Shown here: one piece after another, positions 11,301-23,840 of the stretch | Numbering within the stretch: the first letter of the stretch is position 1 | Layout of the letters: the number at the start of each line of letters is the position of its first letter | NCBI GenBank assembly: GCA_014529385.2 | Contig: CM043944.1 | Location: forward strand, 53,185,268-53,249,267 | DNA length: 64,000 nucleotides | Reading direction: 5' to 3' | Source of the DNA: Adiantum capillus-veneris | Taxonomy: Eukaryota; Streptophyta; Polypodiopsida; Polypodiales; Pteridaceae | Translations under genes and position numbers: made by a program | The notes under the pieces: model-generated | Database searches by the model: none | The model's input: the letters and a program-made list of their open reading frames with translations, nothing else | What the model was told of the DNA's origin: nothing

Positions 11301-12594
11301 AAGTATGGCTTTGTGTGTAGAGCATACAGGTACAAATTGATTGGTGATGTCTTGTACATGAAAGGGGCTGATCTCATATTGAGATGTGTACCTTGGTGGG
11401 AGGAGCTTTATAGAGTGTTGGAAGAGAATCATGAAGCTGCATGTGGCGGACATTTTGCTCTAAAGATCACCTTGCATAAGATCCTGCAAGAGGGGTATGT
11501 ATGGCCTAGTTTGCACAAGGATGTTCACCATTGGTGTAGGTCATGCAATAGGTGTCAAGCATTTGGGAAGAGAGTATTGAAGCCAGAGCTACGAAAAACC
11601 ATTATGGCATTTGATGTGTTTGAAAAGTGGGGGATTGATGCAATAGGCCCGTTACCTATCACAAGTAGAGGCAAAAGCTATATTTTGACTGCAGTGGACT
11701 ATCTCTCTAGATGGGCAAAGGCTATAGCAGTAAAATAGCTCACTGCAAAGGATGTGGCAAAATTTGTGTATGATGAAATATGTTGCAAGTTTGGGTGCCA
11801 CTAGAGCTACTTTCGGATAAGGGGCCAATATTTAGAGCTAGACTGCTAAATTTTTTATGTGCAAAGATGAAGATTAGGCACCAACATACCACTCCTTATT
11901 ATCCACAATGTAATGGCTTAAATGAAAGGTTCAATGGTGAGTTGGTACAACTTCTTTCGAAAGTGACAGAGCACCAAGGAAAGAATTGGGATTTGGAATT
12001 GCCTAGTGCATTATGGGCTTACCGTACTTCGATGAAGACAGGTACAGGGTTTACTCCATTTCATTTGGTGTATGGAAAGGAAGCACTATTCCTGTGGAAG
12101 TAGAGTTGCATGTAGTAAAGATACTAGAGAAGTTGCTTGGGCCGCCTAGTGATGCATTCAAAGAGAGGCTCTTACAATTACAAGAGATTCAGCTGGATAG
12201 GATGAGTGCATTGGAACATTATGGGCAGATGCAGGATAAGGCTTTGGCAAAGATAAATGAAAAGGTCAAAAGTAACGGTATCAACAAACATGACTTGGTT
12301 TTGCGCTACAACAATAAGCTGGACAACATCTTCCAAAAGAAGTTTCAAATTAAGTGGGAAGGCCCTTTTAAGGTGGTCGAGTGTTTTCCAAATGGTACAT
12401 ATCAGTTGGCTAACTTGGATGGGATTCTACATAAGTCAAGGGTAAATGGATTGCATCTTAAATTTTATAATTCCAGGTTAATGATGGTGGAGCAAGATGA
12501 GCTGTCTGTGGAGGAAGTAATGTTGGTGAGCGATGAGGAGACCTGTGATGAGGCGAGTCTCATATCTCTTTTTACTGCTGCTGATCATGAATGA
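11301..12594 (+). pseudogene. TE2 integrase (three frames, catalytic triad retained)
   Basis: Zinc domain has NHEAACGGH and CRSCNRC. The catalytic core has Asp in WGIDAIGP (codon 11637), Asp in LLSDKGPIF (11816) and Glu in LNERFNG (11924), giving D,D-35-E spacing. A TAG at 11736-11738 interrupts the core, and frame changes occur near 11780 and 12060-12100. The C-terminal domain continues to a TGA near 12592: FQIKWEGPFKVVECFPNGTYQL and SRVNGLHLKFYNS. No chromodomain is seen, as expected for Tat rather than chromovirus elements. The triad survives, but the protein cannot be made in one piece. Confidence 0.86.
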
Positions 12595-12595
12595 T

Positions 12596-12622
12596 CTAGC
12601 AAGCTAGGGGATGGGCAAACTA
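12596..12622 (+). promoter_or_regulatory. TE2 polypurine tract with adjoining hairpin
   Basis: CTAGC-AA-GCTAG (12596-12607) is a small perfect hairpin running straight into GGGATGGGCAAACTA, which abuts the 3' LTR at 12623. The purine-rich run is the expected plus-strand primer site. TE6 has the same GGG.TGGGCAA core behind a hairpin. Confidence 0.6.
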
Positions 12623-13886
<1,264 letters not shown>

Positions 13887-14921
13887 ACGGCAGCAAATAT
13901 AACTCCTCTAACATCGTTCAGCCACCCACTGGGTGTTTTTATGAAATGGGGTCTAGATTTTATGGGTCCTTTTAAGAAAATTACTCCAAGGAAGAATAGG
14001 TATATATTGATGGCCACTTGTTATGTGACCAAATAGGTAGAAGCTAAGGCTCTTCCCGACAACACGGCAAAATCCACTGCTATGTTTCTATTTAAAAATA
14101 TTGTTTGTCGATACGGATGTCCTCTGGAGGTTGTGTCAGACCAGGATACGCACTTTATCAATGACACTATGGACATTCTCATGGATATGATTTCAGTCAA
14201 GCATCGAAAATCAACACCATATTATCCTAGATGCAATGGGCAAGCCAAAAGCAGTAACAAGACTGTCAAGACTATTCTCACTAATATTGTGTAGAAAGAG
14301 GCACACCAGTGCGATTTGAAACTTCAAACTACTCTCTCGGCATATCGAATAGCTTATAAGGTCACTACAGGATTGACACCATTTAGAATGGTGTATGGCA
14401 CTGAAGTTGTTGTGCCTATGGAATTTGTCATACTCAGTCTCAGGATGGCAGTCGAGTATGGGCTAAATTTTATTCACAATCTGAAATAGAGACTAGAGGA
14501 GTTAACATAGTTGGATAAGTTAAGACAGAGGGCTATGTTGGAACAGGAAATTGTTCACCAAAGAAGGAAACACTGGCATGACAGACGAATCAAAGTCAGG
14601 GAGTTCTAGAAAGGAGGTTTGGTTATGTTATATCAATCAAAACTAGGCCATAGGAAACCGAACTTAAAGATAGCTTGGGTAGGTCCATATGAAGTTGATT
14701 GGGTGTTCTCCAATGGTGCATTAAGATTGAAAGATTTATCTGGATTACTGTTGCCAGGGGTATATAATGGGGCCAAAATCAAGCTCTACTATTCAAAAGA
14801 CAGAGAGACTTCCAAGGATAAGGGTACTGGTAGTCTGGAAACTGAAGACCAAGAAATTCTAGAGTCAGCTATTTTCAGCCTTTTTCATGTACAGCCATTT
14901 CCAGAGCCAGTCAAAAGGTGA
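13887..14921 (+). pseudogene. TE1 integrase, catalytic core and C-terminus
   Basis: Continues the integrase cut by TE2. First Asp is in WGLDFMGP (13956-13958) and second in VVSDQDTHF. In NGQAKSSNK the codon at 14247-14249 gives Lys where the catalytic Glu should be, so the D,D-35-E triad is broken. TAG stops occur near 14034, 14293, 14487, 14508 and 14608. The C-terminal domain (KIAWVGPYEVDWVFSNGALRL, LLPGVYNGAKIKLYY) ends at a TGA near 14920. No chromodomain is present. Joining it to 4279-4620 as one gene is supported by frame and by motif order. Confidence 0.85.
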
Positions 14922-14967
14922 GACAAGTCTCAGTACGAAAAAATGATGTCAGTACCAGAATCAGTAA

Positions 14968-16580
14968 GTGTCAAAACCAATATCAGTTTTTATGGGAAAA
15001 GTGTCAGTTGTACTATCAATAGTAATCATTTTAGAGAAGATGGAAAGTATTAGCCAATGCATGTGTGCCACGTCATTTGCAGTGCACAGGACTCTAGGAA
15101 TGGTAAGTAGTGGAGCTTTTATGGCACAAATGCGTACAACTGTAAGGCGAGTAGGTATTTTTCCTCGTAAATCTCCTGCACAATGTCTGTCTACTGTTAT
15201 CCATTTGCCATCGCCAAGCTCTGAAGTTTCATCACTACAACCACAAACTTCTTCATCTGAGGAAACTGTTGATTGTTGTGTATCTTTACCAGCCACACCA
15301 GGACACGGGTTTGAAGATTCAAGTAAGTCCTCTTCTTCTTCCTCTACTGATTCATCGTCTTCACGCTGTATGGGTAGGAAGAAAAAGTCAGAAAGGATGC
15401 AAGAAACTATAGAGGAAACCCAAGCACTTATGGTTGCTGCAAAAGCTTCTCTTCCACTTATCCCTCACAGTAAAATACAGCGGTATGTGTTTGTTGAGCA
15501 AGCCAAGGCATTACTCTGACTCTGGGATTTGCATGTGGTTGTGCAAGCCACAAGAATTGAGTTTGACACAGCTATCATTAGACAGGTTCTTGTTTCTTTC
15601 AAAGTTGATGAAGGCTATGCTATGGTATATGGTAGGAAACTGTCGGTAACACCTGAAAATATTGCTTTTTCATTCAATATGCCAAATGAGCCAAAGCCAT
15701 ATGTAGCAACAGCAGAACAGATCAGTGTAGCTCTGAAAGAAGATGATGTTGCCAAGAAGAAACACAAAGCCAGTGCACAAGGGGTTCCAATAGCGGGTTT
15801 GGACATTCCTGCTACTTACCGCTGTGTAGCTAAAGCTGTGAGTCTCAAAAACAACCCAACTTATGTGTCAAAAAAATTGTTTGCTATGTTACTGGCAAAA
15901 AGATTTGACGCCACAATTTCAATAAATCTATGTCAGATTCTGTCACCTAATGTGCTTTAGCAGACTGCTAAGTTGAAGTCCCAAAATGTTTTCAAAGCTT
16001 GGTATGTTTGGCAGTTCCTTTACTGGGCAACTTCTCCGGACGCTCATGACCACGTTAGGATGGCTTGGAGCTAGAAGCCCTTTCCAGTAACTAACAATGT
16101 GGATTTATCATCAGATGAAGAAGCCCCAGATAACCAGATAGCTCTCACTGGACAAAAGAGTAAAGCCACGCAAGAGGAAGCCGATAGTTCTAAAAGACCA
16201 AAAACTACACTGGCCAAAAGCAATGCTCTCCTTAAGCAGTTAGAAATTCAGGTCAAAACAGTGTCTGTTGAAAAGACTCCAGCAGACTAGACTTCAGATG
16301 ACCAGCCATACCAGCCTCCAGTCCAGACCACTGGTGGAACCAGCCACAGCAAGCAGGGCAAAGTTCAGCAACCACCAGTGCAGGAAAAGACCAGTCAGAC
16401 AGGACCATTGTTGAGCAGTCGGTGGGTCAGACTGATAAAGGAAAAGGACCAGTACCTTCGAGTCCACTTTGGTAAATTTTCCATCCCTTACAGTGAAGCG
16501 GCTTTGCATTTAACCAAGAAGGACGGGCTACAAGCTGCAAACTCATCCTCTCAAAGGACTCCTACTCCTGCACAAATTTG
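14968..16580 (+). pseudogene. TE1 extra 3' coding region, part 1 (unrecognised)
   Basis: Open or nearly open sense-strand frames follow integrase at once. The first part has a serine-rich patch (GFEDSSKSSSSSSTDSSSS, about 15310-15370) and a basic stretch. From about 15525 a globular-looking segment reads IEFDTAIIRQVLVSFKVDEG and AYRCVAKAVSLKNN-type sequence. Then come an acidic/lysine region and a Gln-rich linker (QPPVQTTGGTSHSKQ). Breaks are a TGA at 15518, TAGs near 15958, 16075 and 16288, and a TGA near 16580. I do not recognise the family. Position after integrase recalls the env-like or accessory 3' frames of some plant gypsy elements, but no signal peptide or membrane span is visible. 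Function unknown. Confidence 0.5.
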
Positions 16581-18840
16581 ATGATGCTACACTACCATAT
16601 ATGGCTCATGTCACAGTTTATGAGCCAGTTGCCTGTGACCCAGCAACGGTGAATGATGGTTGTTCTATACTTATTCAGTTGTCCTAGAACACTATTGTGA
16701 ATGCTATAGGACAAATGTTGGATGCCTCAGTGTCTATTGATGAATTGACCAAGGTAAAGGCCGAACTGAGGGAGACTGAGCAACAAGTTGAGAAGTTGGA
16801 GCAAGATACAGGAGCACAGTCATTGCGGCACAGTATCCTTGAAAATCAATCAACTATCTAGGACCATTCAGCATTTAGAAAATAAATTGTTAAAGATGGA
16901 TTCTGAGATGAGGATGCTTAGAGAAGAAAAGGCAGAGATTGAAAGAGCTGCTGCTGACAATTTGAAACCATGTTGCGAATGAAGAGAGTTGATTTCAACT
17001 CATTTTGCTGACCATCCACACTGCATTGAAAGCCACTTTAACTGAAAGATATCTCTATAATAATTTGGCTTATTTACTGAATCCAGAGGGGAATGTTGTT
17101 TTCAAAATAGATAATCTAAGGACGCTCATGGAAACAATGCAGAGTGATTTGCAGGATAAACTTTTTGAGTAAACAGTGCTTTGGCAAATCAAGCTATCTT
17201 GGACTATATTGAACAGCAGAACAACCTCAATGAGGATGATGATAAAACAGCAGAAGAGGAAGAGAAGGAGGATGAACCAATAGAAAGGCATGATGATGAT
17301 GACTCTCCTCCATCTCCACCTTTGGGATCTGGTGCTGGTGGAGCAGGGGCCACAGGGGAAAATCAGCCCAACACAGACCAGCCAAACCAGTATAAGGGTC
17401 AGCAGTTGGGTGATCAGCAGGCTAGAGATCAGCAACCCAGCAACACTGGGAATTCACCAATACACTAGTCATAGCATAGTTCGGATGAGAAAGGGAAAGG
17501 TAAAGCTGTGATTGAGGTCCTGGAAGGTGATGAGCAACATTCGTTACAACTCATCACATTGAACAAGAGGCTAAGACATCAGCAAGCTCTATAACTAGGA
17601 TGTATCTGGAGGATGATGTTCTTCTGTCTGACAATTTTAGCGTCTATATTTCGGTGCCAGAGAAATGGTCCAACATTGGAAATCAGCTACTTTCCATGAC
17701 CAAAGAGGTGTGCTAGTTGCCTGAGCATCGTAGCAGAATTCAATTGCTAGAGAGAGTACATGAATGGGTACTAACCTCTGATGAAAAACTAGATAATCCA
17801 CACTGGCAGTGGCAGTCTAATGCAGACTGTCATTCCCTAGCCATCGAATTAGAACTCATGCTGGGGAACAAGCCAACATATAAATGTATGAAAGACGTCA
17901 GAAGTCAATTGAGAGAAGTTTTACTGCAAATGCAAATTGCCAGGGGAGTTTTGTATCAGAGGATACAAGATATTATTGAAGATCAGGCTACCACCAGTAA
18001 GGGGCCTCCAACTCAAATGACAATAGGAGAACAAGCAACTGCTCTCCGAATACTGTTTCAACTGGTCAGAGTAACTAAAAAGATGATGTAGCAGGAGAAC
18101 CAGGCTGTCCTCAAATTTTTGGAGTTTGTACCCGATGCCCCAATCCTCGTGCATGCTTTACTAGCTAGAGAGGCTGAGCTGCCTAGGTTTTTCCCAACAC
18201 TGTATCCTCAACATCCAGAACCAGTGGATCAGCTCACATACTATAATATTATTGATGATCTTTAGGATTGGTATGAGCGATCCACTATAGAATGGAAAAC
18301 CTGGCAAACACTACTCAATGATGCTCTTCAATTAAATGATCCTGGGGAACTGAAGGAGGAGATACAGAGGGTTAAGCTGTGTATGGGACAATGGAAAATC
18401 CAGCTTAGAGGTCTCACCAAGATCACAAACCAGCTACTGCTACAACTTACTGTGGAGTCCTCTAGAATCCCTAAAAAGGATGTTACGGCTAAACCAGGCT
18501 TGGGACCACAGTACAGAGAGATGGCTGAGATTCTCTTTGAAGCTAGGATTAAAACAAATCAGCCTCTTCCAAAAGGATGGATCCATATAGCTTTGCATTG
18601 TCATAAATTGGCCAAAACTCGTCTAACAAAAGGCAAATGCATGCTCTATGATCCCGACACCAAAACCTATCATCCTCTCACACCTTATGAATTGGAAATG
18701 ACCACAGAAAGGCGAGATCAGCTTGAGGAGGAGGCCATTTACAGACTTATCCAGAAGGTCAATTGTGGCATTGGGACTTCTGAAACACCAACACGATCCA
18801 AGGGCAAGAGGAAGCGGGTTCAGTGGAAGGATATTGGGTA
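16581..18840 (+). pseudogene. TE1 extra 3' coding region, part 2 (coiled coil, helical C-terminus)
   Basis: Continues the 3' coding region. A coiled coil (ELTKVKAELRETEQQVEKLE, and MDSEMRMLREEKAEIERAA at about 16890-16960) is followed by an acidic and Pro/Gly/Gln-rich spacer (17181-17468: EEEEKEDEPIERHDDDDSPP). A long helical C-terminal part follows (17717-18838), with ERVHEWVLTSDEKLDNPHW, KDVRSQLREVLLQMQ, PKGWIHIALHCHKLAK and RKRVQWKDIG. Stops are mostly TAG (near 16685, 16860, 17466, 17715, 18090 and 18263). The C-terminal 152 codons (18383-18841) are uninterrupted. No homologue is recognised. Together with part 1 this is about 3.9 kb, as long as pol. Confidence 0.5.
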
Positions 18841-19690
18841 GTTCCATCTCACAATCCGATGGTGAATTTTTTTGGCCGTTCTCATAATCAGATGGTAGAT
18901 TTTTCCAACCAATTTTAGAATCAGACGGTGGATTTTCCCAGTAAGGTGCTGGAATTTCTTTGGCTAGACACCCTTGTAATTACAATTATAGGGGTGTCAA
19001 GCACTCAACAAGCATGAAGTATCGTATAAAGTTAGCAATACAAGGAGAGTTAGCAACTTCAGAAGAGTACTATCATGAGGAACATAGGCCAACTCATGAG
19101 GAACATCAGCCAACCCAGTAAGCAAGCAAAGAGGTTCTTCAACACCTCAGAAGAATCAGACGGTGGATTTTTTTCAGAAATTTTGGAGTCATACCAAAAT
19201 TCAAGAAAGGAGGGAAGCATGTAGATGACGAAGACAGTCTCAATAGGCGGGAATTGTCTCCTGGAAGCCAAATGGTGGATCAATCAGTAATTACCACGGC
19301 AGTCACCACAGTAACTTTGAGAGGATATAAATAGGACCCATTACATTGTAATTGGGATGCTTGTACTTTTGACTTCTTACTCCTAGTCTCTTGGTTTTAG
19401 TCTCCGAAATTGTTCTTGAGTTACAATCTCTTCACTTGTAATTCTACTCTGTAATCATTATTACAGTAGTCAATTGGGCTTCAATCTGTTATACCTTGTA
19501 CTCGTTCTTCATGAACTCTGAATCTGAACCTGAAACACTTTTCCAGTCATTCAATCTGTTTCTAGTCCCAGTAGACTATTTCATTTCAGTTAACTATTCC
19601 AGTTCATTTTCCGTATTCCATTCCAATTTCACTAATTGAACAGACGACTTCCCGTAGCTGTAAATTCTAACACTGGAATCAACTATCTAA
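18841..19690 (+). repeat. TE1 probable 3' LTR and preceding repeat motif
   Basis: Non-coding DNA after the last stop. A motif of the form AATCAGACGGTGGATTTTT recurs at about 18853, 18886, 18919 and 19154. A TATA box (TATAAATAG, 19326-19334) and long pyrimidine-rich sequence follow, typical of the U3-R-U5 layout of an LTR. The left boundary may lie anywhere from 18.84 to 19.3 kb. The right end may be near TTCTAACA at 19672. No partner copy is in the window, so borders are estimates. Confidence 0.5.
19326..19334 (+). promoter_or_regulatory. TATA box of TE1 3' LTR
   Basis: TATAAATAG in the sequence AGGATATAAATAGGACCC, in the sense orientation of TE1 and upstream of a pyrimidine-rich transcript-like region. 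It would drive element transcription if present in both LTRs. Confidence 0.5.
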
Positions 19691-20510
19691 AGAGATCAGC
19701 TCCAATTCTAGGTGGCTTGTTTGGTTCTAACATACTTTATATTATGATAAGTACACCATCAACTACATGTGAGAGGTCTAAGAAGGGAATCAGGGTATCC
19801 ATTTAAAAAGGTACACTTGCAGGATAGAGAGAACATCCTCCTTCCAGGAATAGCCTATTGATTGGGTTTCCAAAGCTAATATTATTTTCATGTTGTAGTG
19901 ATGCACACCAACGGCCATGCCTTATCTCGACACATTGCCATTGTTGGGGATTATATTACCATTGCTTGGGACTTTTGAGTTGATGATCGTAATCCTTCAT
20001 GGCTTCTAGTTTGCGATCACATGTCTTGAGTACACTCCAATAGTACACCATAAACTCATGGAGAAAGGAGCGTATCATGGGTTGCCCATTTTATCTTTTT
20101 GGACCTCCGTTTCAGTGGATTACAAATGGGATCTATTTCTTCACCTCACTATAATGTTTTCTCTAAGTACCATGTGTGTATTGACGTCCATTTTGGATTC
20201 TCGACAATTGAAGAATCTTGATAGCTGATCATTATGGCATTTGTGACATCTATGACAGGTGTGTGTTGTTTGTTTAATTTCATGCTTACTTCATAATTTA
20301 TAGTATTGGGGCCTTTGTGGAATGGAGGTATTTGTTTGGAGCTAGGGTATGGTACGGTTCCTATATTGGAACCATGCTGAATATCAAGGCCCACGTGCAT
20401 GTGTTGCGCTTGACATCATTGAGCCATTGATAATAGATTATGTTCTACCCCACACATTTACAAACTCTCTCAATTATTTGCTCGAAAATATTTCTCGGGC
20501 TATGATAAGA
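19691..20510. other. Intergenic, nothing recognised
   Basis: Moderately A+T-rich DNA after TE1. Short frames on both strands show no motif or family wording. No repeat pair elsewhere in the window was seen. Confidence 0.5.
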
Positions 20511-20512
20511 CT

Positions 20513-20562
20513 CTGTGTGTGTATGCGTGTGCGTGTGCGTGTGCGTGTGCGTGTGCGTGTGC

Positions 20563-20600
<38 letters not shown>

Positions 20601-20601
20601 G
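20513..20601 (+). repeat. Compound microsatellite (GT)n-(GCGTGT)n-(GT)n-(GA)n
   Basis: CTGTGTGTGTATGCGTGTGC start, five or more GTGCGT units, then (GT)n and (GA)n. The hexamer block looks like a repeated C variant of the GT tract. Confidence 0.95.
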
Positions 20602-21051
20602 TAATGATAGAGAATTTCTATTGTAAAAGAAAAATAGAGTTAGGGATATCAACCAATGGAAAAGTCGTTAATATGAGACTTTGGAGTAAGGCATGCACTG
20701 GGCCCTTCAAAAGGAAAAAAAATGACTATTGAGAGGTAAAAATTCTATTTTAAAAAGGTAAAAACTCATAATGATCTCCGGCAAGGAGAGAGAAACCTTT
20801 TGTTTGGCCCTTAATGTAAAGAGTAGATTTACAAAATTTAAGCTATTAATTGCTATTTATGATTGAAGGTGTGCAAACTTTAGCCATAACAATTAAAGTA
20901 CAAAAATAAGAAATGGGTAATAATCATTTTTAGTTGAAAAATCATTTACAAAGCTTAAAATTTCACATTTTAGAAAACTTGGAGCTATTAATTGTTTGCG
21001 CATGCATTCTTAGAGAACCTCATCAAAAGGGTTCTAAAAGCTTGCATCTTT
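20602..21051. other. Intergenic, nothing recognised
   Basis: A+T-rich sequence with no coding or repeat structure that I can support. Confidence 0.5.
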
Positions 21052-21058
21052 ACAATAC

Positions 21059-21240
21059 CTTTTTTTTTGAGTGCTGCCGAGTCACCTTTTTTATTCCACC
21101 AACATCGTGCATCAGGCTGGTCATTAGGGACCATCCTTTGCCTTAAGATACCGCCAAGGGCACTTAGTGGGGTTGAACCCACCACCTTGGTGATGCAAGT
21201 CCAACCCTCTTATGACTAAGATAGCCCCCTTGGGTTCCTC
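21059..21240 (-). mobile_element. tRNA-derived SINE with target duplication
   Basis: Read on the minus strand, the unit starts near GGGGGCTATCTTAGTCATAA with a box-A-like TAGTCATAAGAGG. A box B GGTTCAACCCC (consensus GGTTCGANNCC) follows at tRNA-like spacing, and the unit ends in an A run (T run at 21060-21069 on plus). It is flanked by the 7 bp direct repeat ACAATAC at 21052-21058 and 21241-21247. Pol III boxes, 3' A run, length near 180 bp and target duplication together define a SINE. The parent tRNA is not assigned. It depends on a LINE for movement. Confidence 0.8.
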
Positions 21241-21402
21241 ACAATACATTTTGCTCTATTTCATTTTCCATGAAGGAAGATTGAAGCCTTAAAGAATTAC
21301 GCATGTCACAATATAAAAGTACTCTTTCACCCAAAAAAAAAGCACCCAAACATAATGAAGAGATTTTTTTCAAACTAGTTAATGTATTTGAGAAGATAAC
21401 TT

Positions 21403-21440
<38 letters not shown>

Positions 21441-21508
21441 TATATATATATATATGTGTGTGTGTGTGTATGTGTGTGCATGTGTATGTGTATAATATGT
21501 GTGTATAT

Positions 21509-21539
<31 letters not shown>

Positions 21540-21667
21540 CACACACACACACACATATTATACACACACACACATATATACACACACACACACACACATA
21601 CACACATATATATGTGTGTCTGTGTGTATATGTGTGTGTGTGTGTATAATATGTGTGTGTGTGTATG

Positions 21668-21735
<68 letters not shown>

Positions 21736-21752
21736 GAGAGAGAGAGAGAGAG
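21403..21752. repeat. Compound self-complementary microsatellite (GT/TA/CA/GA)
   Basis: Alternating (GT)n, (TA)n and (CA)n blocks, with (GT)-rich flanks around a (CA)-rich core at about 21508-21610, ending in (GA)n at 21736-21752. The GT and CA arms can pair, so the tract could fold back over more than 100 bp. Open frames here are repeat artefacts. Confidence 0.9.
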
Positions 21753-22487
21753 AAATTTAAAAACTTACTTTAAAAGGATATTTGGTTTAACATTTACAAT
21801 ATGAGATGAAATTTGACATTAACCTATTTTTGGCAGATACAAAGGGCACTGCCTTAACTTGCCTCACTCTTTTTGCCTTGAGTAAAAAGAACTTTGCATT
21901 TTTTGGTTCTTAGTGAGTACAATTGAAAATAAAAACCCTTCACATGTCTTAATTTCAAAGTGATTAGGTCTTCGCAATTTGAAAACAAGAGATAAAATCA
22001 CGATACCTACCTCCAATCAGACATAGCAAAGGAAAAGAAATGACTTTTTTAATTGGTCAGGCAAGCTTGAATATGAATTACCAACAACATATTGTTTTTA
22101 CTAGGGCTTTCTAAGCCACTTCAACCCTCTTTCTTATTCAAGCTTGAATATGAAATCCCAACAAATTATTGTTTTTGCTTCCTAGGCCACTTCAATACTC
22201 TTTCTTCACCACCCCTCGCTATCTGATTTCTCATATCTTCTACACACATTCACCACTTTTGCTCTACAACACAATCTCACCCTCATTGACACTTTGCAAT
22301 TTGTGATCCACATATGTGCCCTTTGTAACACCAAAGGGTGTTTTTTTTTAACTTTGTTCCTCCTACATAAATCTAGCATATGCATAGATGACTAGCTCCA
22401 CCCTTTATGAAGCATGTACTGTTTGAAAAGCAAAGGGAAGCTCTCTTGATAAAGACATGAAAGTGTCAAAGTGTCATTTGATAATTT
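21753..22487. other. Intergenic with a 77 bp tandem duplication
   Basis: Mostly featureless A+T-rich DNA. CAAGCTTGAATATGAA starts two adjacent, diverged units at 22062 and 22139 (period 77) that both run to CACTTCAA..CTCTTTCTT. Confidence 0.7.
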
Positions 22488-23840
22488 TTGCCCACGAGAA
22501 GTCAAACTAGGGGAGGGAGGCACTTTCAAGAATGGGAGTGTGAAACCATTCTAAAAGAGGGTTTGGTGAAGGAAAGAGAAAAGAAAGCAATTGGGGGATC
22601 CAAGTTTGGCATTGCAAGATGTCGACGCGCCAAGAAAAGGATCTCTTCTAGAACTATTTATGTAAAGATATTTTTGTTAGTCTTTTTAATAAGTTTCTTG
22701 AAAAAATCAAAACAAAAAATATTTTAAAGTTTTTTATTAAAATAGGTTTGATAAACATAGAAAATAATTAAACAATCTAATAAAATAAAAAGATTGAAAT
22801 CCTTAAATGAAATGACCTTTTATCAACATTTTATATCTTGTTTATTCATTTGTTCTCTAAAAGCCTTCCTCAAGCATGCCAAAAAATGAATGCACCTTTG
22901 GACTTTTGGAGAATAGCATTTAAAAGGCTAAGATCTCTTTCTATTCATTCACAAGAATTTTAAGCTCCATAGGACACTTGTCAAACAAGAAAAATTGAAT
23001 GACCTTAACCCCTTGGGTACTAAGGCCTTTGGAGGCCAAAAAGTGCCTCAGGTTACAATCATGCTGCTTTCAAATTAAAAAATGTCAATTGAGAGGAAGA
23101 GAACAGGGAAAAACCTTGCTTAGATTTTTCCTTGTTAACGCAATTCAAACTCAAATAAACATTTCAAAAAAAAAAACTTGCTTAAGTTCCAGAGAGTGTT
23201 AATTTTGAAAGAAAAAAGGTCAAGTTTTCATAATCTCCTCTTCTAAAATCCATATATATTAATTGTGGATAGTGACAAAAGAATGTTTTTGAACACAAAT
23301 GGAAGAACCTCATACCATCCTTATAAGAGAGGAAAAGAGGTTGAATTTAGATCTAATCATTGAAGCCTAGGGAAAAGACTTTTGGTGTCATTTGATGCCT
23401 ATCATAGCACTATAAGGTGTCATTAAAAATTGTGTGAAATTGAAGGCTAGCATCAAATTTAAGGCATTACTTTATGGTTGTAGCATCTCAAGTCAATAGC
23501 CCAATGTGATCCCAATATTTATTTTGTCTTTAGGTATTTAATTTCCTTATTTGACAAGAATGTGTCTAGGATGATTCTTTGAGAGGTGTACTTAAGCCCA
23601 TGCCATACGCGGGCAATAGATAAGTCCATTAAAGTTAAACTTGGGTGCCTTGCTTGTCACACACGTTAGACAAATTTCAATATTTTACTTTTTGTGCTCA
23701 ATATCAATCAATGGCTAGCTCACGTGTTTTGTGTTCTGTGGGGCTGCCACGACGGGCTCAAGTCCTTTAGCTATTCTTTGTGCTACTTATTTTGCAAATG
23801 TTGATGCATCCAAAAAGTGTTGATGCCAGAAACTGTGGAA
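22488..23840. other. Intergenic, nothing recognised
   Basis: Very A+T-rich. A 79-codon frame at 22488-22727 has no recognised motif and no support as a gene. Nothing else is visible. Confidence 0.5.

Noticed and set aside
14968-15519. Env-like membrane protein
   Set aside because: No convincing signal peptide plus transmembrane pair; the Ser-rich and coiled-coil content does not fit an envelope protein.
21059-21240. Functional tRNA gene
   Set aside because: Boxes A and B are present, but the cloverleaf arms do not pair properly and an A run plus target duplication mark a SINE.
22488-22727. 79-codon frame (RSQTRGGRHFQEWECE) as a small gene
   Set aside because: No homologue recognised and A+T-rich surroundings; not distinguishable from chance.
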